NCBI RefSeq assembly: GCF_932294415.1
Contig: NC_065536.1
Span: 31,329,354-31,393,353, forward strand
Length of the DNA: 64,000 nucleotides
Reading direction: 5' to 3'
Origin: Quercus robur
Taxonomy: Eukaryota; Streptophyta; Magnoliopsida; Fagales; Fagaceae
The notes under the pieces were generated by a model, which worked only from the letters and a program-made list of their open reading frames with translations, had not been told where the DNA came from and searched no databases. The translations under genes and the position numbers were made by a program. Of this stretch, positions 23,373-34,985 are shown one piece after another; positions within the stretch are counted from its first letter, which is position 1; each line of letters begins with the position of its first letter.

Positions 23373-23516
23373 ATGGCTCAGTCAACCTTGATTTGGGTTG
23401 CTTTGACTCTATTGCTGGTGTCTTCGACTCTGGGCAACTCAAACGTGCCATTCATCATGGCCCACAAAAATTTAAAAGGCACAAATCACAACACCACAAT
23501 TTGGCGGTGCTGCTAG
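23373..23516 (+). pseudogene. captured first exon of a TRAP-beta (SSR2-like) gene
   Basis: The frame starts with a clear signal peptide (MAQSTLIWVALTLLLVSSTL) followed by NVPFIMAHK, then diverges into KGTNHNTTIWRCC and a stop. A signal peptide followed by 'DVPF.VAHKK' is the N-terminus of plant translocon-associated protein beta, an ER membrane subunit near the Sec61 channel. The match stops after the lysine, consistent with an exon end. About 60 bases of leader-like sequence precede the ATG. The frame is open for 47 codons but lacks the lumenal domain and the membrane anchor. Identification rests on a short motif. Confidence 0.65.
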
Positions 23517-23792
23517 GGTGGATGGGTTTTCGGGTCACCTAAAATGGGTTAGGCTCACCGTTAATGATTGGATAGGTTTTTTAATGAGTTAGATTTGCTA
23601 ATTTCTTTTAATATTAAATTTAATGTCATGTCACTAAAAATTTGCCCCATCATAATTATGTTAGACACATAAGCATTAAAATTAAGTTATTAATAGAATG
23701 ACTAATTGCACTCATTTTTTTAAACTTGAGGGACCAATAACACTTAGTGGGCAAATTTGAGGAGTCAATAGTGTAGTTTCGTCTAAATTCTT

Positions 23793-24040
23793 TATTCAAC
23801 AACAAAAAATTTACCAAATTTACCAAATAAATTAACTAAAACCCACCCATCTCACAAGGGATTAAACTAATTTTATACTTTTATTTTGTCTACAAAAATA
23901 AAAAAAGAAATCCAATTGACTGTAACTGCTACCTTTACAAATCAATTAATAATGGGTGGTAACATATATCTGACAATATTTTATATATGTATGGGATATA
24001 TAGTCCTGCATGAATGTCATCAAGATCTCAATGTTCTTCA
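23793..24040. other. short spacer before the first b561 gene
   Basis: AT-rich. It probably includes the 3' UTR of the b561 gene on the - strand. Confidence 0.4.
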
Positions 24041-27000
24041 TTAATAACGTCCAGGAAGGATGACTACGAAGGTAACACTGATTGCATAGAGAAGAATCAA
24101 CAGCCCAGTGAAGTTCACTATGTATCTTTCAGAAAAGGAACTGACTGTCTGAGAAAACCCAGACAACCCTATTTCAGCATTTACCATTGCAAAGAAGAAG
24201 ATCACCATTCCAACAAATATATGCCATGGAAGAAGTGTTGCTCTTGCTGTCCATTCTGCACCCGGGAAGAAATAGGCAAGGAAACCTAACACAAACTGAA
24301 GAACAAGAGTAGCAGCTAGTAGGTTATTTGGTTAAATCCCGAACATAAATAATTCCAATATATGTAGAAATGAAATGACCAATAAGTTTCTTTTTTTTTT
24401 ACTAATTGTGTAACTTATTTTGTTGCCAAGTATTGAAATGTATGACCAAAAAAATAAAAGAATAAAAAGTTTTTTCCCCCCCAGATTACTGACATTAATT
24501 TGTACAAATTTGATTGATTTTCTATTATTCACAAGTCACAATTTTAAAGATAGAAAGGTGTCTATAGCCGTCAACGTGGGAGGGAGATCACTCCAACACA
24601 TTCCAGTGTTAGTTAACGGCCCATCATTGGCAGTACTTACTTCTAGTTCTAGCGATAGTTTGGTTTCACTCTCTAAAGCTCAAAATACAATTTTGTAAAT
24701 GTATTCGTTTCACGTTTGGTAGGTCTTACGAAATCGCATTTCTTGGCCATTATTGTATTTTGTACAATAACGCGTTGCACCCTTTTGTAAAATGCAACTA
24801 TAAAAGCAAGTTTTCATAACACACAAAAACATAAAGCTGAACCAAACTTAACTCTTAATCCAATCGAAAACATCACACCCGCATAAAATGTCTAGAAATC
24901 TATTGGATGAAACTAGGGGTTTTTATATGTGTTGTGTTATAGGATTGTTTTTCAACCCGTACCGACTCTGCCGGGCTAAGATATTCTCAATCTAAAACTA
25001 ATCCAACCTCACATAGTCGGTGGATTGTGCATGCATGTTTTATGCCTTGACAAAAATTGGGCTTTCATAAATTATGTAAACACGTTTTTCAATAAATTAT
25101 TATGAAGTGTTACGTTCACAATATTTTCATAATAAATCATAAGTGGTAAGTTTTATTGGTTATAAATTTCAACTCAACCTCACATGGTCAGTGGGTTGTG
25201 CACGTATGTTTTATGCTTTGAAAAAATTTGGGCTTTCATAAATTATGTAAACACTTTATTCAATAAAGTATTGAGAAGTGTTACGTTCATAACATTTTTA
25301 CAACAAATCATAGGTGATAAATTATCATTAGTTCTAAATTTCAACCCAACCCGCATGGTTGGTGGGTTGTTTTTGCATGTTTTATGCCTTTAAAAAAAAA
25401 AAATAGACTTTCATAAATTATGTAAACACTTTTTTCAATAAATTATTGAAAAATGTTACGTCCACAATAATTTCACAACAATCATAAGCGGTAAGTTATA
25501 ATTATTTATAAATTTCAACCCAACCCATCAATCCATGAAAATGAACCCGAAGCGTCAGGTTGGGTTGATTTCGTTAGGTTTGATGCTCACCCTGAGATGA
25601 AACAAAATATTGACAGCTCTTGAAACCTCCACTAAAAACATAATAGGGAATGTTCCTCACTAGAACAGTGTGGAATGTGGACCAACCGCTAATCATGGTA
25701 CACATATTTTAAGTAGAAGTGTTACCTGCAAGCCATACAAAGATACGGTGGTAATGCCCAGCCAGGAATGCAAGGTTAGAAAATTCTGGGCTCCTTCCTC
25801 TTTTTTATATTTGAAAATCACATAAATTCCCAAAATTCCAGAGAGAAAAGCCGTCAGGTGTAAAACCAAATGAACCCCTTTACGCGTCTTTCTTTTCGCA
25901 GGGATTGACTTGTATGCCATGATAGCTGTTTAATCAATCAATATATTTGATTAGTGAAAATATACATAGTGATTTCTTAAATAAAAATAAATAAATAAAT
26001 AAAACAAAACAAACACTTTTTTTCTTTTTTTTAATGTTGAAGTGACATGTCTAAAAGGGCTGCTTTTTTCTTCCTCATTATCTTGCAAAAGTCTGCATTT
26101 GGGGTTTCTTTTAAGATACAACTATACAATTTTCTACTTTCAACAAAAAAGCAGATCAAAAAATAGGTCAATCCAAATACATGTACTTACTTGGAGAGGA
26201 AGCTCTATTATCACTCAATAAAAGAGAATGGAGATGTGGGTGATAGTTTATTTAATTGGTAAAGTATTTTAATATCATTATACCAAAAATTTAGAATTGA
26301 ATTCCACTCACTCTATACATTGAGGAATTTAAGAATTAAGCTATACTCATTTTGTAGTCTACCAATTGGATAATAAAAAAAATAAAAAATAAAAAATAAA
26401 AAACCAAGAGGCTTATAGTTCAATGGCAATGCCTAGCATTCTTATGAGGAACTAGAATTTAAATTCCATTTTCCAATTGTTGTAACAATTTTCCAGTAAA
26501 AAAAATTCCAAAAAAAAAAAAAGGTATCACTTCTCTTTCCATCTATTTCTCTTGAGAAAAGCTCTATAATCATATTCGTACCTCAATGATCAAGTAAAGC
26601 TCACAAACCACTTTACGGAAAGTAGCTTTATACAAACTTCCATGGTACATTTCATTCAAAAAAAAAAAAAAAAAACTTCCACAGTACATCATACTGATTG
26701 AGAAGATTGGCTCATTAATATTTAGATTGGAGTACAAATTTCTACAATAATTGATATACTTCAACAAAAGGAAAAGGGGTTTGAGAAAATATCACACAAG
26801 AATAAGCTTTTGAATTCACGGGCTTCCTTAATAGATGTCAAAATAACTTTTCCCTACTTTTTCTAGATAAAAAAAATAAAATAAAAATTACTTTTCTTAC
26901 CTTGTCCTCCAATTACAATAAGCCCTATCACCATTAGGAAAGGATGTAGCTGTATATAAGGAGAGGAAAACAAAACCTTTAGATCAAATATTGAGAACAC

Positions 27001-27350
27001 ATCCTAAAGGGTATGTAACATAATTCATTAAATGCCATGTCTCATGAAAAAGAGATCATATATAAGTCCTCAATCCTAGTATCTCTCTCCTCTTTCTTTT
27101 GGATTGCTCATTCACTTATTTTAAAAAGAAAAATCAAATCAAATATAAGAGAGAGACGAGAATCAAGATATATATGTGGTGCATTTTAAGAACTTACGTT
27201 GAAAAGCTTTGATCTCTCATCGGATTTGAAAGAAAATCCTTTCTGAAAATGAAGGAGCCAAACAAGCACTAGAGTTATCACTGCTATGGTTATCAATTGT
27301 GCAAATATCACAAACGGGGTTGCCGAGACTCTGTAGCTACGAGGTGCCAT
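24041..27350 (-). CDS. cytochrome b561, probable transmembrane ascorbate ferrireductase (copy A)
   Basis: Four exons on the - strand: 27350-27198, 26949-26901, 25925-25726 and 24295-24041, all with GT-AG introns, giving 218 aa. The start MAPRSYRVSATPF leads into a first membrane helix. The four expected heme histidines are H53 (LHPFLM), H86 (KGVHLVLH), H120 (TLHSWLG) and H159 (LPWHIF). About six hydrophobic helices fit the family. Cytochrome b561 proteins carry two b hemes and pass electrons from cytosolic ascorbate across a membrane (tonoplast or plasma membrane) to monodehydroascorbate or ferric iron. Exon 3 is 200 bp, as in copies B and C. Intron 3 contains a 172-bp tandem array. A TATA-like ctatattataaa lies about 100 bp upstream of the ATG. 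It is more diverged than copy C from the CYB561C type as I know it. Confidence 0.9.
25004..25522. repeat. three-copy ~172-bp tandem repeat in b561-A intron 3
   Basis: Copies start near 25004, 25174 and 25347. Each contains 'gggctttcataaattatgt' or a close variant, a 'gttacgttcacaat'-type block and 'tataaatttcaacccaacc'. The 'acattttcataataaatc' part resembles the arm of the MITE at 32361-32532, suggesting that the unit includes a mobile-element fragment. Confidence 0.8.
26409..26522 (+). mobile_element. possible tRNA-derived SINE in b561-A intron 2
   Basis: A box-A-like 'cttatagttcaatggcaa' is followed about 35 bases later by a degenerate box-B-like 'gaatttaaattcc' and ends in a poly-A run. 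This is a weak but typical SINE layout. A second, weaker candidate of the same kind lies at about 26245-26380. Confidence 0.4.
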
Positions 27351-28107
27351 TGCTAATTGCACCAATCTCTTGTGTATGAGTGTCTAATTGTAGTAATAGA
27401 CAGAAAGGGAGAGAGAGGGAGGAGGAGAGATCTATCTCAGTTCCATTTTTTTTATAATATAGGTAGCTAAGTCTTAGGATTCATAAGTAGACCCAATTGT
27501 TTACATTAAAAGGATGTAATTATATTCTATGATCCATGCCTCGAAATATTTTATCAAGCACAAAGAAAGCATTTTGTTGGGTTGAGAGAGATACCAAGAA
27601 GTATGAAATTTGAAGAACCGTCTAGCCGGCAATTCCAAGGGAGGAAATTCCTATGACATAGAAGAACTTTGGGATTTTTTAATTTTTATTATTATTAGAA
27701 GGTTCGCAAGTTTGTTGAGGAGTCGCTTTCTCTTCACAGCCAAAACCAAGTAATTTGTCACAAGAAATTCCTAATAGGTTAGATTTTGGTTAAACGTGTA
27801 CGTTAATTACTAGCGAAATTTGAGGGTGGGCAAAATTCCTAATATCTTAGTTTTTTGAAATGTAAAATATCTTAGTTAAGTATGTATAAATAGCAATAAA
27901 ATAAACTTAAGTATTTGTGCTTATACATATAAAAGGGTAAAGTAGCTAATTAAGTTTTGACACCCTAAATCTTAATAAAAATTTATTTATCTATAAATAA
28001 AATTATTTTTATAGTATATAATTTTTACATGAAAACAAGATTATTTATATATTTTTTAAATTATATATCTAAAAACAAAATTACTTTTACAATACATGAA
28101 TTTTACA
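27351..28107. other. b561-A promoter region and AT-rich spacer
   Basis: The part next to the gene holds a CT-rich leader on the - strand and the TATA-like element near 27450. Beyond about 27600 it is featureless AT-rich sequence. Confidence 0.45.
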
Positions 28108-28272
28108 TTTTTTTTTAAGAGAAAGAGTTTCAACTTATGATGTCCGCTCTTGATGGTAGCTCTTTATTATCAAATCAAGATACCAATTGATTTTTGGTAT
28201 AAACGGGGATTGAATTTCAGATCTTTTATTCAACCATCAAAGATTTTAGCAGTTGAACTAACTGAAACCCAC
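28108..28272 (-). mobile_element. Au-type SINE, minus orientation
   Basis: The same family as 454-644 in reverse. On the + strand it shows 'agagtttcaacttatgatg', 'gataccaattgatttttggt', 'cggggattgaatttcagatc' and 'agttgaactaactgaaaccc', the reverse complement of the SINE body and its box B and box A. ACATGAA occurs on both sides (near 28095 and 28273), a possible target duplication. Confidence 0.75.
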
Positions 28273-29820
28273 ACATGAAAGTATAACATTATTTATATTC
28301 ATTTTAATAGAGTTATAATCCCATTAGTGATAAATTGTATGTAAAAACTACTTATATTAATTTTATATTTATAAAATTATAATGAACATGTGGTTTTCTC
28401 TCAAATAATAATGGGAAAAAAGTGTTTTCGTTCTTACCCTTTATAATTTGTATTTTAAATAAAAATGCTTAAATTTTTTCTTATAATTTATTTTTGTACT
28501 TGTTTTGTACCTAAATACCTAGATAATTGTTGATTAAAAATAGTTTAAAAATGTAAAATGTTTTTATGAATATTGGAACAATATGTCAAATTTAATAAAT
28601 ATGTTTTTACAGTACAATATGTCAAACTTAATAAATATATTTTTATATTATACAAATTGAGTTATAAAGTATTTTGATTCAAATTTTAAATTATTTTATA
28701 TAGTACTCTTTAGACTTTAATTCTATTATACTTACAAGGAATATAAGATATAGTAATGTTACTAGAAAAAAAAATATATACTTTAAGATTGTCCAAGCCA
28801 CCCACCCACCCACCCACTTGCCTAGACATGTTTTCCCCACCCCCCCGATTTGATGACTTTAGTGATCAATGGCGGATCTTTGCCTTCAAAGATCGCCTCT
28901 AGCAAGTCTCTTCCTCTAAGACTCATCTTGACCTAATTAGAATGTGAAAACTCTTAAATCTGATGAGTTCTACTAAGTCTAGTGACGTTTCCAATGAAAT
29001 CCGACAAAGATCTACCAATTGCAGCAACAAACCCAATCAACTTTGGTAGAAATTCCACCATATCTAACAAGATCTCCGCTCCATCACTAGATTTGGTGAG
29101 ATCTCACCAGATCTGGTGAGATTTCTGTTGTTGCTCTGCTTCTCTCTGCCATTACCGGTTTCACACAAATCCGATTGCAACCAACGAGAATTCAATCCGA
29201 CCTCCCTTACTAGTCAATGGTGGGTCTAGTTCTCTGCTGGCTAAATGGGATCATATTGGGTGTGGGTTGAGCATAAACCTAATTCGAACCAATCCATGGA
29301 AACCCATACTTTGAACTAATGGAATTGATTTTAAGAAAATCTATAGACACAAATAATTTCACACTCGACTAATGTAGTAGATTGTTAGTGATAGATAAAA
29401 ATATGATGTTAGTTGTGGGTCTAAAAATAAGAAATAATAAAATTTTGTTAACACAACTATTGCGGAAAATAATGAAATATAGTAATTTTTTTTCTCTTTT
29501 CTCTGTGTAACATTACTCATTGATTTTTCCTAGGACTTGTGTCTCTAAAACCAAAATTCTCTTAGGACTTTGGTAATTCTTTTAAAACTTCCTAAATATT
29601 ATTTAGAAATTGATATTTACAGTTGCTTATTAATGTTAATTACTTGGGTTCTCAGTTTTCTTGCCTACTTTCAAGCTTGCCTCTTCGGTTTTTCACCTGC
29701 TAAGGATCGAAGGTTTTGGCGTGGAGAGTTAAGAGAGTTACGAGGGAAAGTTGGTTCTTGATACTATGAAATATTATATTCATTAAATAAGAATATAAAC
29801 TTCCATTCAATTACCAACTA
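28273..29820. other. intergenic sequence with low-complexity and palindromic blocks
   Basis: 28273-28790 is very AT-rich. A (CCCA)n microsatellite lies near 28799-28817. From 28840 to 29290 the sequence is less AT-rich and contains a cluster of agatctggtgagat and inverted ggtgagatctcacc motifs at 29090-29130. It could be a decayed repeat; I found no open frame. A 63-codon frame at 29570-29761 is not convincing. Confidence 0.5.
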
Positions 29821-29892
29821 ATCAGAGTGGCGCAGCGGAAGCGTGGTGGGCCCATAACCCACAGGTCCCAGGATCGAAACCTGGCTCTGATA
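29821..29892 (+). tRNA. initiator tRNA-Met (CAT)
   Basis: A 72-base cloverleaf. The acceptor stem is atcagag/ctctgat with an A1:U72 pair, an initiator hallmark. The anticodon stem gtggg/cccac encloses the loop cccataa with CAT at 29853-29855. The T stem ccagg/cctgg has the loop atcgaaa instead of the elongator TTCRA. There is no intron and no encoded CCA. It matches the conserved plant initiator tRNA as I know it and should be functional, being transcribed by RNA polymerase III from the internal A and B boxes. Confidence 0.97.
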
Positions 29893-29924
29893 TTTCCAGA
29901 GAAAAAAGCTTCCCCACACCCCTC

Positions 29925-29931
29925 TTTTTTT
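29925..29931 (+). terminator. Pol III T-run terminator of the tRNA
   Basis: A run of seven T begins 33 bases after the tRNA end, the first T-run of four or more downstream. Confidence 0.7.
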
Positions 29932-30370
29932 CCATTTCCAAACTCCAAAAGACCAAATCCAAATCCGAAATTGATTCAAAATTAAAGCCAGCCATCAAAC
30001 GGTGGATTAAAGCTATCTAACCCCTCTTTGGTTTTTTGAGGGGTTAGTTTGCTGGATTTTACTATTTTTACATCCTATTTTTCAGCTTTAGGAAGTCTTA
30101 TAAGAAAAATAAAAATGTCATGTTTAAGGAAGGCTAGCTAGCACCATTGACATATATTCAACCAATATGTTGGATCAATATTGACATATAACATATTCTT
30201 CTTCTGTTCAACAGACCAGAGTATCAATGTTTTTGAATGTTGCATCAAACCTCAAACATAATTTATTTCCTAATGGGAGGATGTGTTCAACAAGACAAAA
30301 GTTTTTCATGGAATTAAAGCACTAAACCAACAATAGATGGTAACATATTCACCGTAATTATTCAATATAA
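29932..30370. other. spacer between tRNA gene and b561-B
   Basis: Includes a small inverted repeat around 30018-30045 ('aacccctctttgg' / 'gaggggtta'). Otherwise AT-rich, probably the former 3' flank of b561-B. Confidence 0.4.
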
Positions 30371-30881
30371 TTAATCAGATCGTGGAAGGATCACACTGAG
30401 GGTAACGCTGACTGCAAATAGGAAGATTAGAGGCCCGGTAAAGTTCCGAACAAGTGCTTCTTGGTTGCGCTCTAGAGCTAAGGAAATGAATATTTCAACA
30501 AATACTGTTTCAGCAGGGCATATTGCCAAGAGGAAGATGACCATGCTGACAAATCCGTGCCATGGAAGGAGCATTGCTCTTGCAAAATTTTCTGCTTTTG
30601 GGAAGCGATACTTCAAGAAAGCAAACACCCACTATCAATGAAAGAAAGAAAGAACAAGGATCAGAAAAAGAAACCTAATGAACAATATGTTTGGTTAATC
30701 TGGAACAAATATTATTTCGGTAGGAAAAGGTAGTTCAAAATTTTGAAATGTGCACAACTTTTATCATATCAAATGAAGTTGGTAAAATCATAAAATTCTA
30801 AACAATGCCTAAAACCAAACACATTAATAGGTTTGTCAAGGAAGCTTTGGTGTACAAGTAAATGAAAAGGGATATACCTGC

Positions 30882-31914
30882 TGTTAATGGTCATTTTCGC
30901 GACAAATTTTATAGTTCGACGGAATTACTAAGCTCAATTGCTTAGCGGGTCCGACTAATGTATTTTATCAGTGTATTCTGCTCTGTTGCGTGGCCCAAGC
31001 CCATGCGAATAGTTGGAGAATTGAATAGGAATGGTTTTGGTGGGTGTGGGTTAGTTCCCATTGGATATTTTACATAGGCCCAGCCTGTGTGTGCCACGAA
31101 ATGGGCTAGGGACACTGGGGGCATCTAGGGCCCATCAAGGAGGTCCAATGTCAGAAATTTCCACCCCAAATTTGACTCCATGCTCTGTGTGACTGTGCCC
31201 CTGATTTTCAGCCCAGCTCCATTTTCCCACACCAAGGCAGCTGACTCTAAGAAAAAGACTGAGCAGCCTAGCCCACTCAGCCACCTAAATGTAGTCTCCC
31301 AAGGCCTACAAAGACCAGAGGCAGCAGCTATAAAGATGAAACAACTTTGTTTTCCAAAATCATGCAAAAAGCAACCAAACCTTTCCCTAAGCATAAAACA
31401 TAACACACCAAGTCATAAAGATAGCATCTGAAAGGTCCAAGGCCTTCCTCCCACCTAAGAACTGGTCACAAGCATCCCCTAAAGCTTGGTATAAATATCC
31501 ATCACCAGCCCACAAGAAAGGGGGAGGTTTTTCACACAAAAAACCCAAAAACTTTGACACAAAAAGCCCAGTCAGCTACCTAGTGTAGGGACGATTTTGA
31601 AGGGTTGGGGGTGAAAATATTGAGATAGAGGAACTCTCCTTCTCTTGCTCGGGACCTCCTTCAATTTCTTCCTCTGTGTGACTGCGGGCTGAAATTTCTG
31701 ACTCATGAATATACAGTTTCTGCGTTTTCTTATGTTTTCATTTTTGTGTTGGTTTCTTTTTCCATAAAGCACCATTAGCCTTTGTATACCCCACATTGTG
31801 AATTTTGGGCTTGGCTCTCCAAATAACTAACGAATTTGACGAACCCAAGGGGAGTTTTGGGCTCATCTCTGCAATCTTGGCCCTTGTTGCACACAAAAAA
31901 AAACGTCCCCGACA
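30882..31914 (+). mobile_element. solo LTR (1033 bp) inserted at a splice donor
   Basis: Begins TGTTAATGGT and ends CCCCGACA (TG...CA), flanked by a perfect 5-bp duplication CCTGC (30877-30881 and 31915-31919). A TATA-like tataaatat at 31490-31498 fits LTR promoter architecture in + orientation. The segment is distinctly more GC-rich than the b561 introns and has no gag/pol. It is inserted at the end of b561-B exon 3, so that the donor G comes from the duplicated target and the T from the LTR's terminal base. Confidence 0.8.
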
Positions 31915-32360
31915 CCTGCAAACCAAATGAGCAGATGGTAATGATGCCCAGCCAGGAATGTAAGGTGAGCATTTCCTCAACATTAAAGGCATGGTTAAAC
32001 ATGAAAGCCGCATAAACTCCCAAAATTTCAAGCAGAAGAGCTATTAGATGTAGTGTGAGGTGTACAAGTTCCCGTGACGTTCTTCCTGCCTGGACAGTCT
32101 TGTTTGCCATAACAGCTGCTTCATATGATTTTAGATTAGTGTGTATTTACTGTTTACATTTTTTCAAAATATAGATTTCCCATGGAAATGAACAGTAGCG
32201 GCTTAACATGCAAGTCAGACCACCTGACTTGCAAAGAAATGTACATATACATTTGCCAAAAAAATATTATATGCTAAATTAACCTATTATAACTACCCTA
32301 ATAAAAATTTTGAACACTCTGACTTGAGAATTACAAAAATTTAGGTTCAACAAAAATAAG

Positions 32361-32532
32361 AGTAGTGCTATTACATTCACAACATTTTCATAATAATTTC
32401 ACCACAAATTTAATATGGTAAGCTATTATTGATTCTAATTTGGGCCAAATACTAATATTATTTTCTTACACACTAATAACAGTTTTTTGCATAAGATTTA
32501 TTATAAAAATGTTGTGGATGTAGTATTACTCC
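32361..32532. mobile_element. small MITE in b561-B intron 2
   Basis: The left end, agtagtgctattacattcac then aacattttcataataa, is mirrored by the right end, whose reverse complement is ggagtaatactacatccac then aacatttttataataa. About 170 bp, no coding capacity. Similar sequence recurs in the tandem array at 25004-25522. Confidence 0.65.
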
Positions 32533-32914
32533 AAAATTAATTATGCCCCCAAACATAATTCTTAATCCTTTTTTTTTAAACTTAAATAACAACAATAAAT
32601 ATTAGCCCAAATAACAACAAACACAAACCAAACAAAAACAATACAAGACCAAACAACATCAAGTGAAAAAATTATTCAACAAAAAACATATTATAAAACA
32701 AAAAGATAAAATTTGTAACTTGTTCAACTTATTCAATAAAAAAAATTTCTAATTTCATTTTTCCTTAAAAAATGGTATCAAGAAAAACATTGTGGTAATT
32801 TAAATTTCTTAGTGACCACCCTAAATAAAATTCCTACAGCTGCCACTGGAAATGAACCATTTTTTATTAGAGTAAAATTGCATTTGGAGCCATAAAGCTA
32901 TTCTCAAGATTAAG

Positions 32915-33617
32915 GGTGTGTTTGGTAAAGTGGATTTTAGGGAGAATGAAAAAATAAAATAAAATAAAATAAAATAAAATAAAATAAAAAATGAGGAAGG
33001 AAAACTTTTTGGAGGATGTTTGGTTGGGAGGGGGAGAGGGGAAAAAGATGGTGGAGCTCGGGTGTTTTTTTCTCGGACCCACTAAAAAGTTTTCTCCCCA
33101 AAATGGGGAGAAAACTGGGTAGGGGGAAATTTGAGGGATAAATGACAAAATTGCCTATGTGCATCGCACATGGGTTTTATCCAATTGCCCCCACCCCTCC
33201 CCTCTTCACCTTTTATTTTAAGCTTTTGCTCTACTAAGCGTTTGCCTCTTCTTTTCTATTATTATTATTTTTATTATTATTATTATTACTTTCTTGGGAT
33301 GTTGCCTCTTTTCTTTCCCCCTTTTTTCTTTTGATTTTTTGGGGCCTTGGTGTGGTGCTTTTTTTTTTTTTTTCTTTTTTGTTTAACTAGACATGATTTT
33401 TTTAATAATAAATTTGGGTGTTTGCTTTTTTCTTTTTTTTTTTCTTGTCACTTTTTTATTTTAATTGAGCATCATTTTTTGACAAGGGTATATGAGTAAA
33501 TTCATATAAACTAACTTTTTCCAACCCTCCACTTTTTCATTCCCAACCAAACAAAAAAATAGAAAATTAAATCTTTTTTATCCTTTCACTTTTTTATCCC
33601 GACCTACTTTCCCAATG
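32915..33617 (+). mobile_element. non-autonomous DNA transposon, copy 1 (GGTGTGTTTGG end)
   Basis: Starts GGTGTGTTTGGTAAA. It contains 'ggatgtttggttggga', 'ttttctccccaaaatgggg', 'gtgcatcgcacatggg' and, towards the right, 'attcccaaccaaacaaa', ending near ttcccaatg. A second copy in opposite orientation lies at 51833-52507 with the same blocks in the same relative order. The internal (aaaat)n run at 32950-32988 is a microsatellite. No coding capacity. Superfamily not assigned. Confidence 0.65.
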
Positions 33618-34359
33618 AACTAGATAGAAATAGACATGATGCAATCTTACAAATAATAGTAGGAAAACACACTTCATGTGAGGATTTAGGTCCTTGTTGG
33701 CAAATTCCCACATTAAAATTTGCTTTAGCAAGGGTTATATTTGTTAATGTATATATTAGTATTATTCCTATGCAATGCACGGCTTGATGAAGATTCATAT
33801 ATAAGCTCAAAATTTTTTAAATAATTAAAACTAAATTATTAAATAAATAGTAATAATAAATTATAAAATAAGTAAATAATTTTAATAAAATAATTACTTT
33901 AAGCTTTGATTGTTTAGAATTTAGACTTTGTCATTGTTTGTCTATTTTTATATGTTAAAATTCTCTTTATACTTTGTGTTAATTTCTTAATATGAGATAT
34001 GGAATAGGTAAAATCATTCCTATTTGGGTTATGTTTAATCTATGCCCTAGCTAGCACAAATAATAATAAACAAAATAGTTCCTCGATACCCATTTTTCCT
34101 AGTGATAGTCTGATTGAAAAAATCAACACAATCACAAATTAAATACAATAACCAAAAACTGAAAATCAAAACGTACACAAAAGATTCAAAAATTGAGAAT
34201 ATAAATTAAAAATTAAAAAAAAAAAAAAAAAAAACCTTACATAAAAGAACCAAGAATTAAAATGGGTGTCCATTGTTTTGCTTTTTTAATTATAGAGATG
34301 GTTCTTGGTTAAGAGGGCTTGTATAAAAAAAGTCATAACTATATATATATATATATATA
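33618..34359. other. AT-rich part of b561-B intron 2
   Basis: No element recognised. Contains poly-A near 34216 and a (TA)n run near 34340-34360. Confidence 0.45.
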
Positions 34360-34824
34360 TAAATATAAAAGTTCTGAAATTTTTTATAATAGATTTTTAG
34401 TTAGAGTAGAACTTAAATTTCTAAAACTTAGATGACAAAGCTTTATATAAATTAAATTAATGTTAAATCTTATCCCTTAATCAAGAGCTTTGTAACTTAG
34501 TATCCTAATAAAATATTAATTTAATAAGATGCAACTTAAGGGAAAAAATAAAAACAAAAACTTGGGTTGTGTGAGATTTAAGTTTAGAAATTTTTCATAA
34601 TAGACTTTTAGTTTGAATAGAATTTAAATATGTTTTAAATTATTGTAAAATCGTGCAATTTGAGGGAAAGCCAAAAAAAAAAAAAAAAATACACAAAACA
34701 AAACAAAAAAAGTGAGTTGTGCAGGATTTAAATTTAGAAATTTTTGATAATAAACTTCTAGTTTAAGTAGAATTTAAATTTGTTTTAAAATTATTGTTAA
34801 ATCTTATCACTTAGTCAAAATGTG

Positions 34825-34861
<37 letters not shown>

Positions 34862-34985
34862 TAGAAAGAAAACGTGGGTTGTTGTGTGTGATTTAAGTTT
34901 AGTAATTTTTTTATAATAAACTTTTAGTTTGAATAAAATTTAAATGATAAAGTTTTATCTAAATTAAAACTATTGTTAAATATTA
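34360..34985. repeat. irregular four-copy tandem array
   Basis: A core of the form 'ttagaaatttttcataatag' followed by 'acttttagtttgaatagaa' recurs near 34366, 34584, 34732 and 34898, each followed by 'tttaaat...' and an A- or T-rich spacer. Copies are diverged and spaced 148-218 bp apart. No frame is conserved. Confidence 0.65.

Larger units (their letters stand above)
22653..23783. mobile_element. gene-carrying MULE (Pack-MULE) with TRAP-beta exon
   Basis: The ends are GGCGAAATTACACTATTGG on the left and, reverse-complemented from the right, GACGAAACTACACTATTGA. The inverted arms are about 180 bp and contain the 'aagtgctaatggtcc' and 'gtctaacagaattatgat' blocks with their partners. A perfect 9-bp duplication TAAATTCTT flanks the element (22644-22652 and 23784-23792). 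Inside are a captured gene start (23373-23516) with part of its leader and a nested SINE (23122-23224). No transposase. Confidence 0.85.

Noticed and set aside
31125-31431. Opposing 93- and 83-codon frames
   Set aside because: Both are within the solo LTR at 30882-31914 and overlap each other on opposite strands.
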